Of a DNA stretch of 64,000 nucleotides, positions 41,642-55,379 are shown one piece after another. Position 1 is the first letter of the stretch; every line of letters starts with the position of its first letter. This DNA comes from Sipunculus nudus (taxonomy: Eukaryota > Annelida > Sipuncula > Golfingiida > Sipunculidae). The notes beneath the pieces were generated by a model. It was not told the origin of the DNA. It saw only the letters and a list, made by a program, of their open reading frames with translations, and made no database searches. The stretch is from the NCBI GenBank assembly GCA_026874595.1, contig CM049318.1, positions 15,920,241 through 15,984,240 on the forward strand, read 5' to 3'. A program made the position numbers and the translations under genes.

Positions 41642-44600
41642 TTTATTAGAAGTAGAAGTAGAAGTAGAAGTAGTGATAACAGTTGTATTAAATTGATACC
41701 TGTACGTGTTAGTGAAGTATATAGTAGATTATTTTTTGTGGTGAACTGATGAGCCATGAACAAAGGGAGAATTAGTAGTATGGGACTTGATCTTGATTGA
41801 GATGTTGGTCTGGGATTTTTTATGTATTTTTTTCTATGAATCCACAAAAAAATCTAAATTGTTTGGTCTAAAGCATAATTAAATATTTACATCACACTTA
41901 ATTAGTATTTTAACCCATTTAATTTTGTACACAAAATCTCTCTTTCTTTTTCTCTCTTTCTGTTTGTATGTTTATCTTTCTGGCTCTCTTTGTCTCATAT
42001 TCTCTCTGTGATGCGCTCATTCTGTATACATCTGTTATCCGTTAATGTTAAATGATGTGAGAATAAACAAAAATAAAACATTATATAATAAATATAAACA
42101 CGTACGAGCATATGATGCGGTTGATGGGAGGATACACATGCGCCCAGAGGTCGCCGCTACAGGTGCCGCATTTATACCACTTCGCTGGACGCAGCCTTAT
42201 CGCCGGACAGTCCCGTTTGCAGCTAAAACATATTTGAGAGTACCATTCATTATAATTTTAAATTGAATTTGACTTCTATCAATCCCTGTGAAAGTATCCT
42301 TTCATTATTTCTCCTGGAATCTGCAATATATATGAAATACTGAATTTCCTTGATTAGACGCCCGGGCATTTATTTAAACTTTTGACAGTTTTACGGCTCC
42401 TAAACTTGAAAAATGTCATGAAAAATAGAAATTTTCATGATAAATACACATGTACGGACTTTTCGCAATGGCTGCAGATATTGCCCTGATTTTTGGTGTG
42501 AGGGCAGATAATGACCAGTTACAGATCGAGTTCGCGTTTTCTCTCGGTAGACCTACTTTTGACCGTTTTACGGCTCCTAAACTTAGAAAATTTCATGAAA
42601 AATAGAAATTTTCATGACAAATACACATGTACGGACTTTTTTTTCGCAATGCCTACAGATATTGGCCTGATTTTTAGTCTGAAGGCAGATAATGACCAGT
42701 TACAGATCGAGTTCACGTTTCGTCTCGGTTGACCTACTTTTGACCGTTTTACGGCTCCTAAACATAGAAAATTTCATGAAAAATAGACATTTTCATGACA
42801 AATACACATGTACGGACTTTTGTTCGCAATGCCTGCAGATATTGGCCTGATTTTTACTGTGTGCAGATAATGACCAGTTACAGATCGAGTTCGCGTTTCG
42901 TCCTGGTTGACCTACTTTTGATTGTTTTACGGCTCCTAAACAAAGAAAATTTTAATGAAAAATATAAATTTTCATGACAAATGTACATGTACAGCCGTTT
43001 TTAGCCCTCAGCTCATAGGCTGATGGGCTATTGTCGTCACCCAAGCTGTCCGTCTATCCGTCCGACCATCTGTCTGTCCGGTGTCCGTCCGTCCGTTCCG
43101 CGTCTGTTAACTTTTACCTTGTGAGCGGGATATCTATAAAAGGATTCAGTATTGGAATTTTATTTCGTCAGTGAAAATGTATTTCGATAAAATCGAGATT
43201 AAGTTCGAAGATAGGTGACCTTGACCCATCTTTCTACATTTTAGAGCTTATTATAGAAAAACACTCAGAAGCTCAGGAACCATTGTGTGGATTTTCACAA
43301 AACTTACTATGATCATTGGTACTGATGGTCTGTACGTGCTGCACAATTTTGGTGGCGCCACCTGCAATTTCTGATTTTTTTAATGAAATTTTATCAGATT
43401 TTTCACTTTTGGCCTTTTGTGCAGGATATCTCCAAAGGTATTCAACACAGGAACTTCATTACTTCAGTGCTATTGCATTATGTTTACAAAATCTTGGTCA
43501 ATTTCAAAGATGGGTGGTCTTGACCTACTTTTCAAGGTCACAGAGCTTGGTAAAGAAAAAACTTAGGAGCTTATTTCTCAGAAAGCATTTGGTGAATTGT
43601 AATGAAAAATGGTACATACCTCTCCAATTTAATTTTATAACTGATTATCAGCTTTTGCTAATATTCTAGTTTCGCAATGCAATGCTTACAGATACTGGCC
43701 TTATGTTTGGTCTGTGGGCGCATAATGACCACTTAAAGATCGAGTTCGCGTTTCGTCCCAGTTAACCTATTTTTGACCATATGACAGATCCTGAACATAG
43801 AAAATTTCATAAAAGACAGAATTTTTATGAAAAATGCACACGTATGGACCTTTTTCACAATGCCTGCAGATACTGGCATGATTTTTGGTGTGTTGCTTGA
43901 TAATGATCCGTTACAGATCGAGTTGCATTTTGCCCTTGTTTACCTACTTTTGACCATACAACACCTCCTGAACTTAAAAAAAATTACATAATTTAACTAA
44001 TGTTTCTAATTTGCCCAAGGCGGGGGCATTCGTGTCGTTCCGGCACATCTAGTTCACACCCTGCTTTGGCCCGGCGTCTAAACAAGGCCGGCCTCTATTT
44101 AAGATCGGCGTTTATTATAAGCATACATTATCAGGCTCGTTAGATAAAACTAAAAAAAGAACACGTTTTGAACACACGCGCAAACCTCCATAATCACGCA
44201 CCATAATAAGAATAAACCGGGAATAACATTGACAGATTGCCGTTGTCCACACGAATCTGTCCGCGAGCCTCTCGAAACCCGGTACCGGTGTTTCATGTGG
44301 CTGATTCATTTTACACCGCGTGCAGTTGGTAACATTGTTTCCCCTTCTGATCACGGTGTGGCTCTTCCATTAAATGTGAACCACGTAAAACTGGTACCAA
44401 TGGTTCCATCGAAATATGAGGGTTTGTACTTATAACGCGTAGCGAAATTCATTTCATGGCAACTTCCCCCCGTCTTTTAACATGATGAAAGCATATTCAA
44501 GCGTTTCTAACCTGGTATATACTGAACATGGGAGTGGCTCTTCCATTCACTGTACACCGCATACAACTGGTAATATTGGTTCCATCTAAATACGAGGAAT

Positions 44601-47600
44601 TGGTAAGTATAACGGCACTGCGTAATTCGTTTTCAAGAGGTAGACTTTTCAGTAAGGAAGACTGTGACCGTAGCAAGTTTTACCGCTTGACACAAGCGTA
44701 GCGAATTTTTTAGCGTTATTTGTTTTGCGTTTATTAGGATCGGTGATCGGCTTTAATCATAATGGGCGAATAGGGAATTTTGGAAAGATTTATAGAGAAA
44801 TTAAACATATTAAACTATCAACACAAACATAAACCGAAATTTAAACAACTGATTCCGGTCAATTAAACCGGTAAAAGCACCAGTTATAGTGACGGGAAAA
44901 GACATCTGGCAGCAAACATGGAAAATACTCTAACACCCGGCCTCTGAACAAGACCGGCGTCTATTTAAGGCCGGCGTTTATTTAATGAGACATTGTTTTA
45001 TCTAGGCGACTAAATAAGGCAGGCGACAATTATTTAAGGCGCGGTGTCTGATCAAGGAAATACGGTACCAAAAAAAAAATATTGAATAGTATGCTTCATT
45101 TAATTAGAACCGTGTTTATCATTGTCTGTTGTTCTTAGGTTGAAATTTTATAATGAATTACTGAAATAGAAAAACATGGATGTTATTGATAAATATAATG
45201 TAATGGTTTCATGTTACGACTGTTTTGATCATTCCTTCTTGTTCGGCTGGAAAAGAGGGCATCTGAATATCATATTATATTGTGTCTCAGACCTGAATTA
45301 ACAGAAATTGAAGCTGTTGTCGAAACGAACTTTTTTTGGCTGAAGATATATGTATTTAATATTGAAGTGGACAACATCAATTACCATGCATTAAGGTATA
45401 TGTGCTTGTATGAGAAAGACAAGGAAACGTATCTTCGGGAAAGGTTTTAAGGAAGAAAATGAAAAAATACCGACAAAATACACGAATGGTGCATTCACAA
45501 TATGTGATTAGCATCTCCAAGAAGGTATATACTATAGGGCTTGCTGCAAAATGGCAAAATTGCAGCTTTGCAGCATCGATTGGAGCAAATCCCTCAGGCG
45601 GTAAATGTCATTTCAGTTTGTATAAACTTATAAATAGTGCATCTGACAGAGGTAAACAGGAAGCTGGTAACGAACATTAATATATATACACATATTATAT
45701 ATACATATATATTTATAAATCATAGAAAGATCCCGATAGAAGAGTTATTACCTTATTTTAATTTTCCTTGACAGGAAAATTTTATATATAAGTAACAATC
45801 ACACCTTGCTAGTTGAACGAAATGTGAATATATTTATTTGACATTTGGATGTCTTGAGTTTACATCTAATATATATATATAATCCATGTGTTTATTTGGA
45901 TCTAAATCACTCTTAACCTGTTACTTGTCTGCTATTTTGAATCAAAGCAACTAAGCAGTATTCTTTTATTAAGATGAATGGTGACTTTCATTTTCTCTTA
46001 TGAAAAGCTTGAGGAGCTACATTGAAAAGGTATATGTAGTTTTGGGGATAAGAAAATCTTTGGTTCGGCATACAGTCAGTTAAAATTGTATACACGAAGT
46101 AGCTGAAACAAAATTCTTGCTGCCATACTTTTAGGGCGGTCCCAGAACACACTCCAAATAATGCAAGAAGGTTACGCTATCATTCGAAAAGGAAAAATTG
46201 GATCTCCACAAAATTGTTTCCAAAGGAAAATAAATGAAGAATTTCTGACATTTTATGACAGGATACGGACAGTGTTTCCTTAAGGGCACATATGAAATTC
46301 TCATAATAAACCATGTGACTGCATCGTCTTACATGAATTACTCTCATTATAAGGGTCAGGTTTTATACGTTCTTCTCTCTCGGTACATTTATGTTGTCGT
46401 GTTAGCATCTGATGGATTTTTGGAAGATCAGAAGATACATAGCTATGCTGAACTTTGGAACTAATTCAACATAAAGATACATGTGTATCTATTAAGAAGG
46501 CAGCTTACACTGGAGTAAGATCAGGTGGCACGGTTCCGCCTTTAAGCTGAGCGTACATCTTCTTTGCTTTTTTAATTGCCTTCTTCCTGAAAAAAATATA
46601 TAAAAACAAATAAGTATCCACGGATCAGAATCGTTGTAATCTTGCGTAAAGGACACTTATCATTTGTCGGAATTAAAGGGAAAATGTATGTCAAAGATCA
46701 CAAAGAAAGGTCTGGAAGAACTCCATTTCCAATTATTCTAATCAATTTCCTGAGTCGATAATTAGAAATCGGGTATGTTATCATAGTGTATTTATTTGGT
46801 CGATGACTGAGGCTTGATTTGATTGAATTGAACAAACTAAAGCTGACGTCATTATTCTAATATTAAATCGAGGTAGAGAGGAAGACTGGCTCTTAAATCG
46901 AAATCTAATATTCGTAACACTATCTGAAATTGTTCTCTTTTTTTCTATTACACTATTTATCATTCTATGTCCAAATCATTGAATGTGAATATTTCATGGC
47001 CAGGATCATGAATATGTACAATTTCACTGAGTTTACACTGGTATCAGTATTCTTGTTGAATGAGTGAAAACAATATTAGAGCAGACTTCTTTAATAAAAT
47101 ATACTTATTCACATAACATATTTATATTTTTTGATAAGTGTAGAAATATACCCTATATCTGTATATTTTATTTGAGAAAAAATATTCAAGTCTCCTTTCT
47201 ATAATTATTTTATGGATTGCGTCATAGAATGTAAACATTCTATGACTTGATTAACCCATGGAATGTACACATTCTATAGCCTGGGTCCATAGAATGTACA
47301 TATTCCATGGTTTGGCCATGGAATGTATACATTCTACGCATGGTTTAGTCAGAGAATGTATTGGCTAAAAACTATACGACATATATATTAGTATAGTGAA
47401 TCAGCCGTGTAATTTGTTTAACATAGCTCATTTATTTTAACGGTTACTAAGTATATATGATAAGTCTCCCCATCATGTGAACGTAAAGACCTATTACTGT
47501 TATATATCATGTGGAATATATATTCAAAAAGGAAGCTTTCCATGGGCAAATTGTAAACAGGGATGACATAATGACTCTTGATCAATCAAAGAACTGATAT

Positions 47601-50231
47601 CAGACGTTTCGCAGGGACAAGCTTATTCGAAATAAATAAATGTTTTGACACCATCGATCAATGATGCTCTTAAAGATGGAGACAAGGTATCATCGGCGTT
47701 AATTGATGATACCATTATATATTATCGAGGTGATCATCTTAATAACAATAGATTTCACTATGGAGTCATTCATGCTAACTATTTCGAAAAATGATGAAAA
47801 AAACTTGAGTGTTCGGGCCGAAGTAACTTCTGACCATCAAACCTAATCAGTAGGATGTAAGTATTACACTGCTTAAACACCATCTGAACAGGGTATGTAC
47901 CCGGCACAAGAAACGAGACAACTAATTTGATTGATTTGATTATTGTTGTCTTGCCTGCAATGCTAAACGTTCTATCAAAACATTGCCCCAGACATCCACA
48001 TAAAACGGGTGTATTCAAGTAGTTTTTTGGTTCAATTGACTTATATAAGCGGAATCGAGGTCTGTGAATGCGTGGTCATGTCACATCATGGTAGTTTGAA
48101 GATACAGTAGTTGTTTTTGAGGCCGTCAGCGTCCAGTTCTGGTCAGCGTGGTACCATGAAAGTCTGCCTCACGGAATGTTGGATAGAACCATTAGGAATT
48201 CTTTACAAAATAGGTGATCAGTCTATGTAAATGAACCTCTCTCCTGCATAAGCAGCTCACTTTTGAAGATAGACCCTCATTTTCATAAACACCCTTCCCG
48301 TCATACATCGCAATGTTTACAGCCATGTCAGATTGTATACGCTGATACCACCGGAAGATACTAAGAGTCGGATTGATAAGAAGCAATATCTTATTTTATT
48401 TACCGTTATTGCCCAGTCTTTTGGACATACTGGTAAATCGGCAGTAATTTTGGGCCCAATGACATGTATGCATGTGTATTATTGATAATATATATGGTGT
48501 CTTTATGGCAAAACGTATATGAACATTTTTGTCTAACTATCCTTGAAGTAAACTCTCACTGTACCACCCTGTAGCGCTTGCACTCCCGATGGTGTCAAGC
48601 GGTACAATGTAGCTAGTTAAAATCTTGAACTTACATATCGGCGGGGAAGTCATTGTTGCACTGAAGGCATGGTCGCGCGGTGCAGTTGCTGAAACCAGGA
48701 CTTGAATTCTTGTTCGTGATAGGTATGCTCTTCATCTGTGCGGCACAAACTGCCAACAAGCAGGCAAACAATACTACTACCTATAAACAAATGACACACA
48801 TCATTATTATTTGTTCATCTACAAGCAGGCTCACATTAAGAGGAGCAAATAGTAACGAAGCATTGTTTCCTGTGCATGTTAGGTACACATATTACAGCTG
48901 TCATATATCTATAGTGAAATTAAACATAAGGAAAAAAAAGTTTTGAATATCATGAAAGGGAACATTTCTCATAAGTAACCTTGCCAAAACAACCCAAATG
49001 CGCAGCTCCTTTACCATTACTCATCATTTCATTTTCCCGAGTATATTTTCCCATTGTATAGTTGTTCAGATTAATGTCGTACACACACATATACTTCATT
49101 ATTAAATACGCAAATATTACCCTTAATGGTGTCTTCTTATTATTCTTGCATTATAATTAATATATTATTGAGGAAATGAAACTGTGAAACCTTTATTACA
49201 AGATTACAGTTGGGTGTTTATCCTCCCTAATCGTTTAAAAGGGATTATTTTCAAAAGGGATTTGTTGAATAAAACGTTTTAAATTGTTTTACCAAGAATA
49301 TTTAAATTATTTGTTTTGTCAGGAACTTTCTGGCATATAAAAATTGAAGCTAAACATAATTATATTGATGCGCCATGCCGCCTGAGGGGAAATTTTCGAA
49401 CACAGTGAAAGCGAATATTGTTGATAACTGACATTAGCAAAAAATCTAAATAGCGTAGCTATTGGGTCATGACCGTACACCATTACTTATCATGTCATTT
49501 TCCCTAGCTGTATGGTTGTACAGATTAATATCGTACACGCATACGTACAAATACTTTAGTTTAAAAAAAATACGCAAACATTACTCTTAATGGTGTCTCG
49601 AATGGTATGACAGTCCTAATATTCTTTCATTATAATTAATAGTTCATTGTGGAAAATAAACAGCAAAACCTTTATGGCAAGATTATAATTTGGTGTTCAT
49701 CCATCCTTAAAATATAAAAGGAATATTTTCATAAAGGAGTTTGTTATATTAACGTTTAAGTAAATTTACAAAGAACATTTAATTGTTTATTTTTCAGAGA
49801 CCTTATGGCATATAATTCAAATTTCTATGTGTTTTTTTTTGCAGGAAAATATTTCTAAAGTTTATACTGTTAATTTCATTTGCCTAAACATTAAGTGTTT
49901 TATTTAAATTTTTTCCACAATTGATATCGACGTTAAATCTGTTTAAATTCATCTCACAAAAAAGTCGTAAGGAAAGTTTTGAAAGTTATTCTGAAGGTAA
50001 CATATTATGCATTACTTTAAACTGTATATGATATTTGTTTTCGAAAAATAAACAATTTATTTTTTTTTTCATTTACAAACGTTTCTTTTGTTACTCCCCT
50101 TTTGGAAAAATATTCTTTTTTTTCTTAGATTTATTAAGGCCTTTCATCCACAAACATTCTTATTTAAATGTTTATTTAATATTCCGATTCATGTATGTAT
50201 CAAACACGCCTAATGAAATGTTTACCTTCAT
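39852..50231 (-). CDS. Gene B: secreted 20-cysteine protein, 182 aa, five exons (paralogue of gene A; noggin-like?)
   Basis: Coding exons are 50226-50231, 48635-48780, 46509-46586, 42106-42222 and 39852-40053. All introns are GT/AG with phases 0, 2, 2 and 2; the joined length is 549 bases including stop. The signal peptide is about residues 1-17 (KVVVLFACLLAVCAA). Exon 2 shares NSSPG..NCT with gene A; exon 3 is a lysine-rich linker (KKAIKKAKK). Exon 4 has WYKCGTC and LWAHVYPPINRIIC; exon 5 has HMLIFHASCCHCW, AKC, SGWC, QYFCY and CLC. All 20 mature cysteines of gene A are kept in order. The protein ends soon after the last cysteine, without gene A's Arg/Pro-rich tail. The introns are much longer than in A (intron 3 is about 4.3 kb) because of inserted repeats. 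It probably acts outside the cell as a disulfide-rich ligand or antagonist, by inference only. Confidence 0.85.
41575..41675. repeat. (ATT)n and (GTAGAA)n simple repeats
   Basis: ATT trinucleotides run for about 65 bases, followed by four copies of AGAAGT. They lie in gene B intron 4. Confidence 0.9.
42385..43000. repeat. Tandem repeat, about 178-bp period, in gene B intron 3
   Basis: The phrase TTACGGCTCCTAAAC starts at 42391, 42568, 42749 and 42927. Each unit also holds ATTTTCATGA, ACATGTACGGAC and CAGTTACAGATCGAGTTCGC. Two degenerate units recur at about 43672-43990 beyond an intervening element. Confidence 0.85.
43005..44052 (+). mobile_element. Bivalve-type dispersed repeat in gene B intron 3
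   Basis: It starts with AGCTCATAGGCTGATGGGCT, TTGTCGTCACCC and a GTCCGTC-rich stretch. It ends with GGCGGGGGCATTCGTGTCGT and CACATCTAGTT. In my recollection such edges mark a non-coding repeat class common in bivalves. The 117-codon frame at 43316-43669 lies inside it and is not treated as a gene. Confidence 0.5.
44055..45070. mobile_element. Possible element bounded by GGCCGGCGTTTATTTAA-type repeats
   Basis: Phrases such as AAGGCCGGCCTCTATTTAAG and CGGCGTTTATT occur at 44085-44115 and again at 44938-44985, followed by GGCGCGGTGTCTGATCAAGG. The repeated boundary phrases suggest a nonautonomous element in intron 3. Terminal repeats and a target-site duplication are not resolved. Confidence 0.35.
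47221..47365. repeat. Cluster of short palindromes in gene B intron 2
   Basis: A perfect 12+2+12 palindrome lies at 47221-47246 (arm GTCATAGAATGT). Related palindromes follow at 47257, 47287-47310 and 47316, built on CCATRGAATGT / ACATTCYATGG, with a half-site near 47350. The spacing is about 30-37 bases. Confidence 0.85.
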
Positions 50232-50364
50232 TGTCAGAACAGAAGTGGTCCAGTTCGCGCTGTCTGCTGTGGTCGTGAGTAAACTTCGTGATTAGTTTGA
50301 TGAAAGCCTCGTCGTGGCGTTTCCGCGCTGCCCGCACTTGTGAGCTTACCAGTACATCATGGGT

Positions 50365-50372
50365 CTTATATT
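50365..50372 (-). promoter_or_regulatory. TATA-like box of gene B
   Basis: The minus strand reads AATATAAG about 135 bases upstream of the start codon, in a context shared with gene A. Confidence 0.65.
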
Positions 50373-50924
50373 GCGTATTTTCAGCCACCTGGCACTGAGC
50401 CAGTGTCCCCTGGACCAGCTCTGATAACTTGTCACGAGCGCCAACTGGAGCAAAGCTAAAAAATGTGCCTGCATGCGAATACCTATATCAAATTAAATTT
50501 AGTATTATGTAAAAAACATTTACTTTGACACTCAAAATCTTTATTGCCTTGACATTGCCTAATAAGAAGAGGTTCTCAGTCAGTTGATAAGAAAAGGTTG
50601 GGCTGGGGTGAGATCAAACTCTGGCAAAACGATCAATCATACTTACGTATTTCGTTGTCTTTTACATCCGGTGAACATGTATTGGTCAAGTATTATCCTT
50701 TGCTTATTTATTACGTCTTTTCTTTTATCCATATATGTTATTTAACAAAAAAATGCCTTTTAAGCAGTTACCTTTTTGGAATATTGCGATAATATGTATA
50801 AATTGTCACTAGAAGTATTGTACATTTTATATTAAATAATATGTCGATGAACAGGCACCTCCTGCAGTCGCTAGAGTTTAGAAAATTTAATGTGATTTTT
50901 AATTACTAGTGTTTCAACTGTTAA

Positions 50925-50990
50925 TACTACTACTACTACTAATAATAATAATAATAATAAATATAATAATAATAACAATAATAATAAAAC
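50925..50990. repeat. (TAC)n/(TAA)n trinucleotide tract
   Basis: ACT units grade into AATAAT units over about 60 bases. Confidence 0.9.
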
Positions 50991-51105
50991 ACGCAGGACC
51001 ATCTAAATAGATATAAAGATGTGTACGTTTCGACCAACATTTGTTCAATGTTAAATTCGGAAATAACATTTGCATGTTGCCTATATAAAATGTATGTTTA
51101 ACACA

Positions 51106-51107
<2 letters not shown>

Positions 51108-51162
<55 letters not shown>

Positions 51163-51177
51163 CGTGTGTGTGTGTGT

Positions 51178-51218
<41 letters not shown>
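51108..51218. repeat. Compound microsatellite (TA)n(TG)n(GA)n
   Basis: A TA tract of about 45 bases is followed by TG repeats and then about 39 bases of GA. Confidence 0.95.
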
Positions 51219-51221
<3 letters not shown>

Positions 51222-51549
51222 GAGAGAAGAGGCATGTAGTATAGCATGAGGATACCGTGTGGACATCAAGGAGGATATGAGTTTATCAATTCTGATTGTT
51301 TGTGTTTTGATGTAATAGCTTAATAAAAACTTGAAATTCATCGAAAAATGTTTGTGTCTCACATTTTATCGCATGATTCAACCATTCAATATCACCTTCT
51401 GAAGAAGGATATCTGGGCCATATGCTCAGTCTAGCAATAGAGCCGAACAGGAGAAGTCAGGATTATGTATTTAGAAAAGGTTTGCAAAAGACTAAAGTAA
51501 AACTACTTAACTAAAGTATGTTTATTCGTGTCCTGATAGTGTCTTATGG

Positions 51550-51710
51550 ACACGAACCAAACATAAATCTAACGGCAACAGTGCTGGGATTTCCAAATGG
51601 GGTCCCTTCTCATGTTAGTCTAATTATAGCTGAGACGCATTACTGACCGTGACGCAATTAACATGCCGTTTTGATTCATAAATAAATTTTACCGTCACCG
51701 TCTATACCAA
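51550..51710 (+). repeat. Dispersed repeat R1, copy
   Basis: Reads ACATAAATCTAACGGCAACA, GTGCTGGGATTTCCAAATGG, GGTCCCTTCTCATG, TCTAATTATAGCTG and CATAAATAAATTTTACCG. It is the best-preserved short R1 copy. Confidence 0.7.
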
Positions 51711-51722
51711 TGTATCTCTTGG

Positions 51723-51773
<51 letters not shown>

Positions 51774-51963
51774 TATATATATATATATTTATATGAGTTT
51801 GAAAGTACTTGTTCATGCGGCAACCGGGATATATTGGCATCATTTGTTAAACCGAGCAGTTTTGCTTTATAACGTTGTTGTGGAAGTGAACTGTCAACGA
51901 TTGTGTTCAATTTATGACAATATACGTGAGATCATATTACGGTTAAGCTGTTATGTTCCTCAT

Positions 51964-52738
51964 ATTCTGGCACAGCTGGCATGATAAGACCATACTCGGG
52001 AGCAGTTGGTATGATAAGATCATATTCTGGTACAGCTGGTATGATATGATCATATTCTGGTACAGTTGGTATTATAAGATCATATTCAGGTAAAGCTAGT
52101 ATGATTAGAACAATATGATAAGATCATATTCTGGTACAGATGGTATGATATGATCATATTCTGGTGCAGTTGGTATTATAAGATCATATTCGGGTACATA
52201 TAGTATGATAAGATCATATTCTGGCATAGATTGTAAGATAAATCATTCTAGTACAGCTCGTGTGATAAGATCATATTATGGTGCAGCTGGCGTGATCAGA
52301 TAATATTCTTGTACGGCAGATATGACTAGATCATTTTCTGGAACAGGTAGTATGACAAGATCATGTTCTGGTACAGCTTGAATGATAAGATCATATTCTG
52401 GAACAGCTGGTATGATAATATTGCATTCTAGTACAGCTGGTATGATAAGACCATACTCGGGAGCAGTTGATATGATAAGAGCATATTATGGTACAGGTGG
52501 GAGGATAAGATCGTATTGTGGTGCAGCTGGTATGATAATATTATTTTAAGATATAGCTGGTATAATAAGATCATATTATGGTACAGCTGGTAATGTAAGA
52601 TAACATTCTGGTTCAGCTGGAATGACAAGATCATTTTCTGGTACAGCTGATATGATTAAATCATATTCTGGAACAGTTGGTGGGGTAAGATCATGTTCTG
52701 GTTCGGCTGGTTTGAAATGATTATATTCTGGTACAGAA
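51964..52738. repeat. 30-bp minisatellite, about 26 units
   Basis: The unit is close to TATGATAAGATCATATTC followed by TGGTACAGCTGG. Units vary by substitution. The minus-strand frame at 52428-52634 with recurring SYQLYHN is a repeat artefact. Confidence 0.95.
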
Positions 52739-52799
52739 TTCATCCCTTTTCAACTATATGCAAGACTGAGTTTATAGCCCAGAAGTCTTCTAAGAAGTT

Positions 52800-53693
52800 C
52801 TTTAAGAGATGATATTGAATGGTCCATCACGCAACAAATTGTCTTTTATATGTCCGACATATAGGCATGCCTGGACCGACATTAACATATAATCTATACA
52901 ATATAACCTTTATTATGTGATCAACGTTTTGCGAGCTCCAAAAAGACCACGTTGCAGAGATGCGGACATTATGGAGGAAATGGCCGCGTACAGTGCTGCC
53001 ACCGGTTTGAAATGTGGCCATGCTTGCTCCTTTTCTTTCAGAAAAATTTCATGATTAGGCAATCAGTCAGTAATACACTTCTAACTTAGTTTCAAGTTTT
53101 AAAGTTATTATCAATAATTAATCAGGTGGTTGGCGCATGAGCAAATCATTTAGACTTAAGTCGTTTTTGAACGTCAGGGGGCTATACCAGAATGTCAGTC
53201 ATATTATCTAACATGCCCCGATTTAAAATGTAGCCGTTCTTATTACACGTAATGGTAATTAAAGATAAATTTCAAAGGAAAACACATTGCAAGGTCAACC
53301 CTTTTTTTCCACAAACCAGTAACCTACCGTATATAATACCCCCAACCCCCACCCAAACACACTTTTTATGGGATTTTTGGATAACATCATCCCCGATATT
53401 TCGGCTACTGTTATACACAAGGTTTAGGTTATAGATACAGTTAACGTCCATCTGGATGACAAATAACAATCACGGTACATCTAAAGCACACAGAGTGAAA
53501 AGCTTATATTCTTTTTAATACAATCACTTTATGTGTTACAGTACCAAGTTGATTCTTTATAGTCAAGGCAATCAGTGCTGATTAAAATGGAATGTCAAGC
53601 AAAGATTTATTATAATTATATTGCTTAGAAATGTAACCAAATGTTATTATGGTTGAATATTACAATAACAATATAAATGTATCACACACATGT

Positions 53694-53746
<53 letters not shown>

Positions 53747-54540
53747 TATATACATACATGTATATATGTGTATTGATCGCTCAAGGAACTATTTAGGAAT
53801 GTTTCGTCCCACTGGCGTTAGATTTATGATGTTGTTTACGTATTCACAAGACACCGCAAGGTCCTGATAAATCTTAATAAATTAAGCTTTGTCGGTTTTT
53901 ATGATATTCAATATTATTTAACATCATATTCAGTCATGGTTTACAGGTACATATCAGGAAAACAGGATATATATTATTTTCTTATTACACCAACTGCACA
54001 AGAATGTGATACGAAAATGTTTGGGTACTCCGCTTCCATTTATGCAAAGGATTTACTGTTTTACAAAAGAAACATATTTAAAAATATATATCTGCATTCC
54101 AAGAAATGCAGTCCTCTGCCATGGTTGCATTGACTTACTCGGCCCATATACCCAGATTCATAGTGTATAAGCGAGTGTGCATATGTGAATATTCCTTGAT
54201 GACATTCCTGAATCCGGATCATGTGCCGGATCCACAACTAAATCTAAATGATTCTTCATTGGTCCATCCCGACATGCCCTGAAAATTCATGGTTCCATTC
54301 ATGATGCATGAGTTATGTGGTGAGCAAGCACACAAACACAGACACATACACATAAACCATTACACGAACTAGGATGAACGTATACGCTCCTCGGTGAGGA
54401 AATTGGGAAGGAAACGCCTGCAGACCTGTGATAAAATACTGACTGGCATAGAAATATATTTTGATTATATCAATGTTCTTGCAGAAACTAAACTGGTTTA
54501 CACTGAATATGCATCTCTCAGAACGTATCAACATAGACCC
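52800..54540. repeat. Inverted segmental duplication, copy 2
   Basis: The reverse complement of this block matches 32340-34375 along its whole length, with indels and a TA tract at 53699-53744. Confidence 0.85.
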
Positions 54541-55379
54541 AAGGAGACAGACAAGAGACCAAAGATTGGGAAAATAGAGAAACTGGGAGCGCCCCAACTA
54601 CATTTTGCTTTGCAAAATTCGCCATATATATAATATATTAATCAAATATTTATGTAGCCTGTTATAGTTTTTTAATCGTTTTTTTTTTACGACAGTTATT
54701 TAATTATCATAGCAAAAATTGTCAATAATTATGTACCTATTTTCTTCTTTATAGATGCAGTAACTCAGCAACAGCTGTTAGTGTCAGTTATGCAACATCA
54801 ATTAATAATTTAAAATGTTTAAGATGGATCAAATATTTTAATAATGAAAAGCCTTTATTCAAATGAAAAATCCCGATTTCATGAAAACCAACAATTTACC
54901 AGTTCTCTTATCAATATTTTCAAATATATATGTATATTCATATTTTAATTACATATATCAATATATTAAACAAAAATTTTCAACAACTTAGTTATTTTTT
55001 CTTATCTTTACCTTATGGAAAATAATATTTCAACAAAAACCTGCTCTAGTCTGCCATGTAATCTCAAACAGGAACTGGTCCTGATCAGATCTCGATCGGG
55101 GTTTAGACCGGTCCAAACCCCTGATCAGGATCTGATCTTGAAGAGGGCTGGACCAGATCCTGACCGGGGTTTAGGCCGGACCAAATCCCGATCCCGATCC
55201 CGATCCCGGACGGATCTTGATATGAAGACTTATGACATTCCCGAGAGAAAAAAATTCTATATCAAATGACTAAAAGGAAGACGCGGATTCGTTTAATGAC
55301 GTATGAGCGTAGTTCTGTCACTGATTGCGAGCCTTTGAAAAGATAAATCAGTAAAGTGTAGTTGGAAACAGAGCACCAA

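Noticed and set aside
43316-43669. 117-codon plus-strand frame
   Set aside because: It lies inside a dispersed bivalve-type repeat and shows no recognisable domain.
52428-52634. Repetitive SYQLYHN protein on the minus strand
   Set aside because: It is a read-through of the 30-bp minisatellite, whose unit length is a multiple of three.
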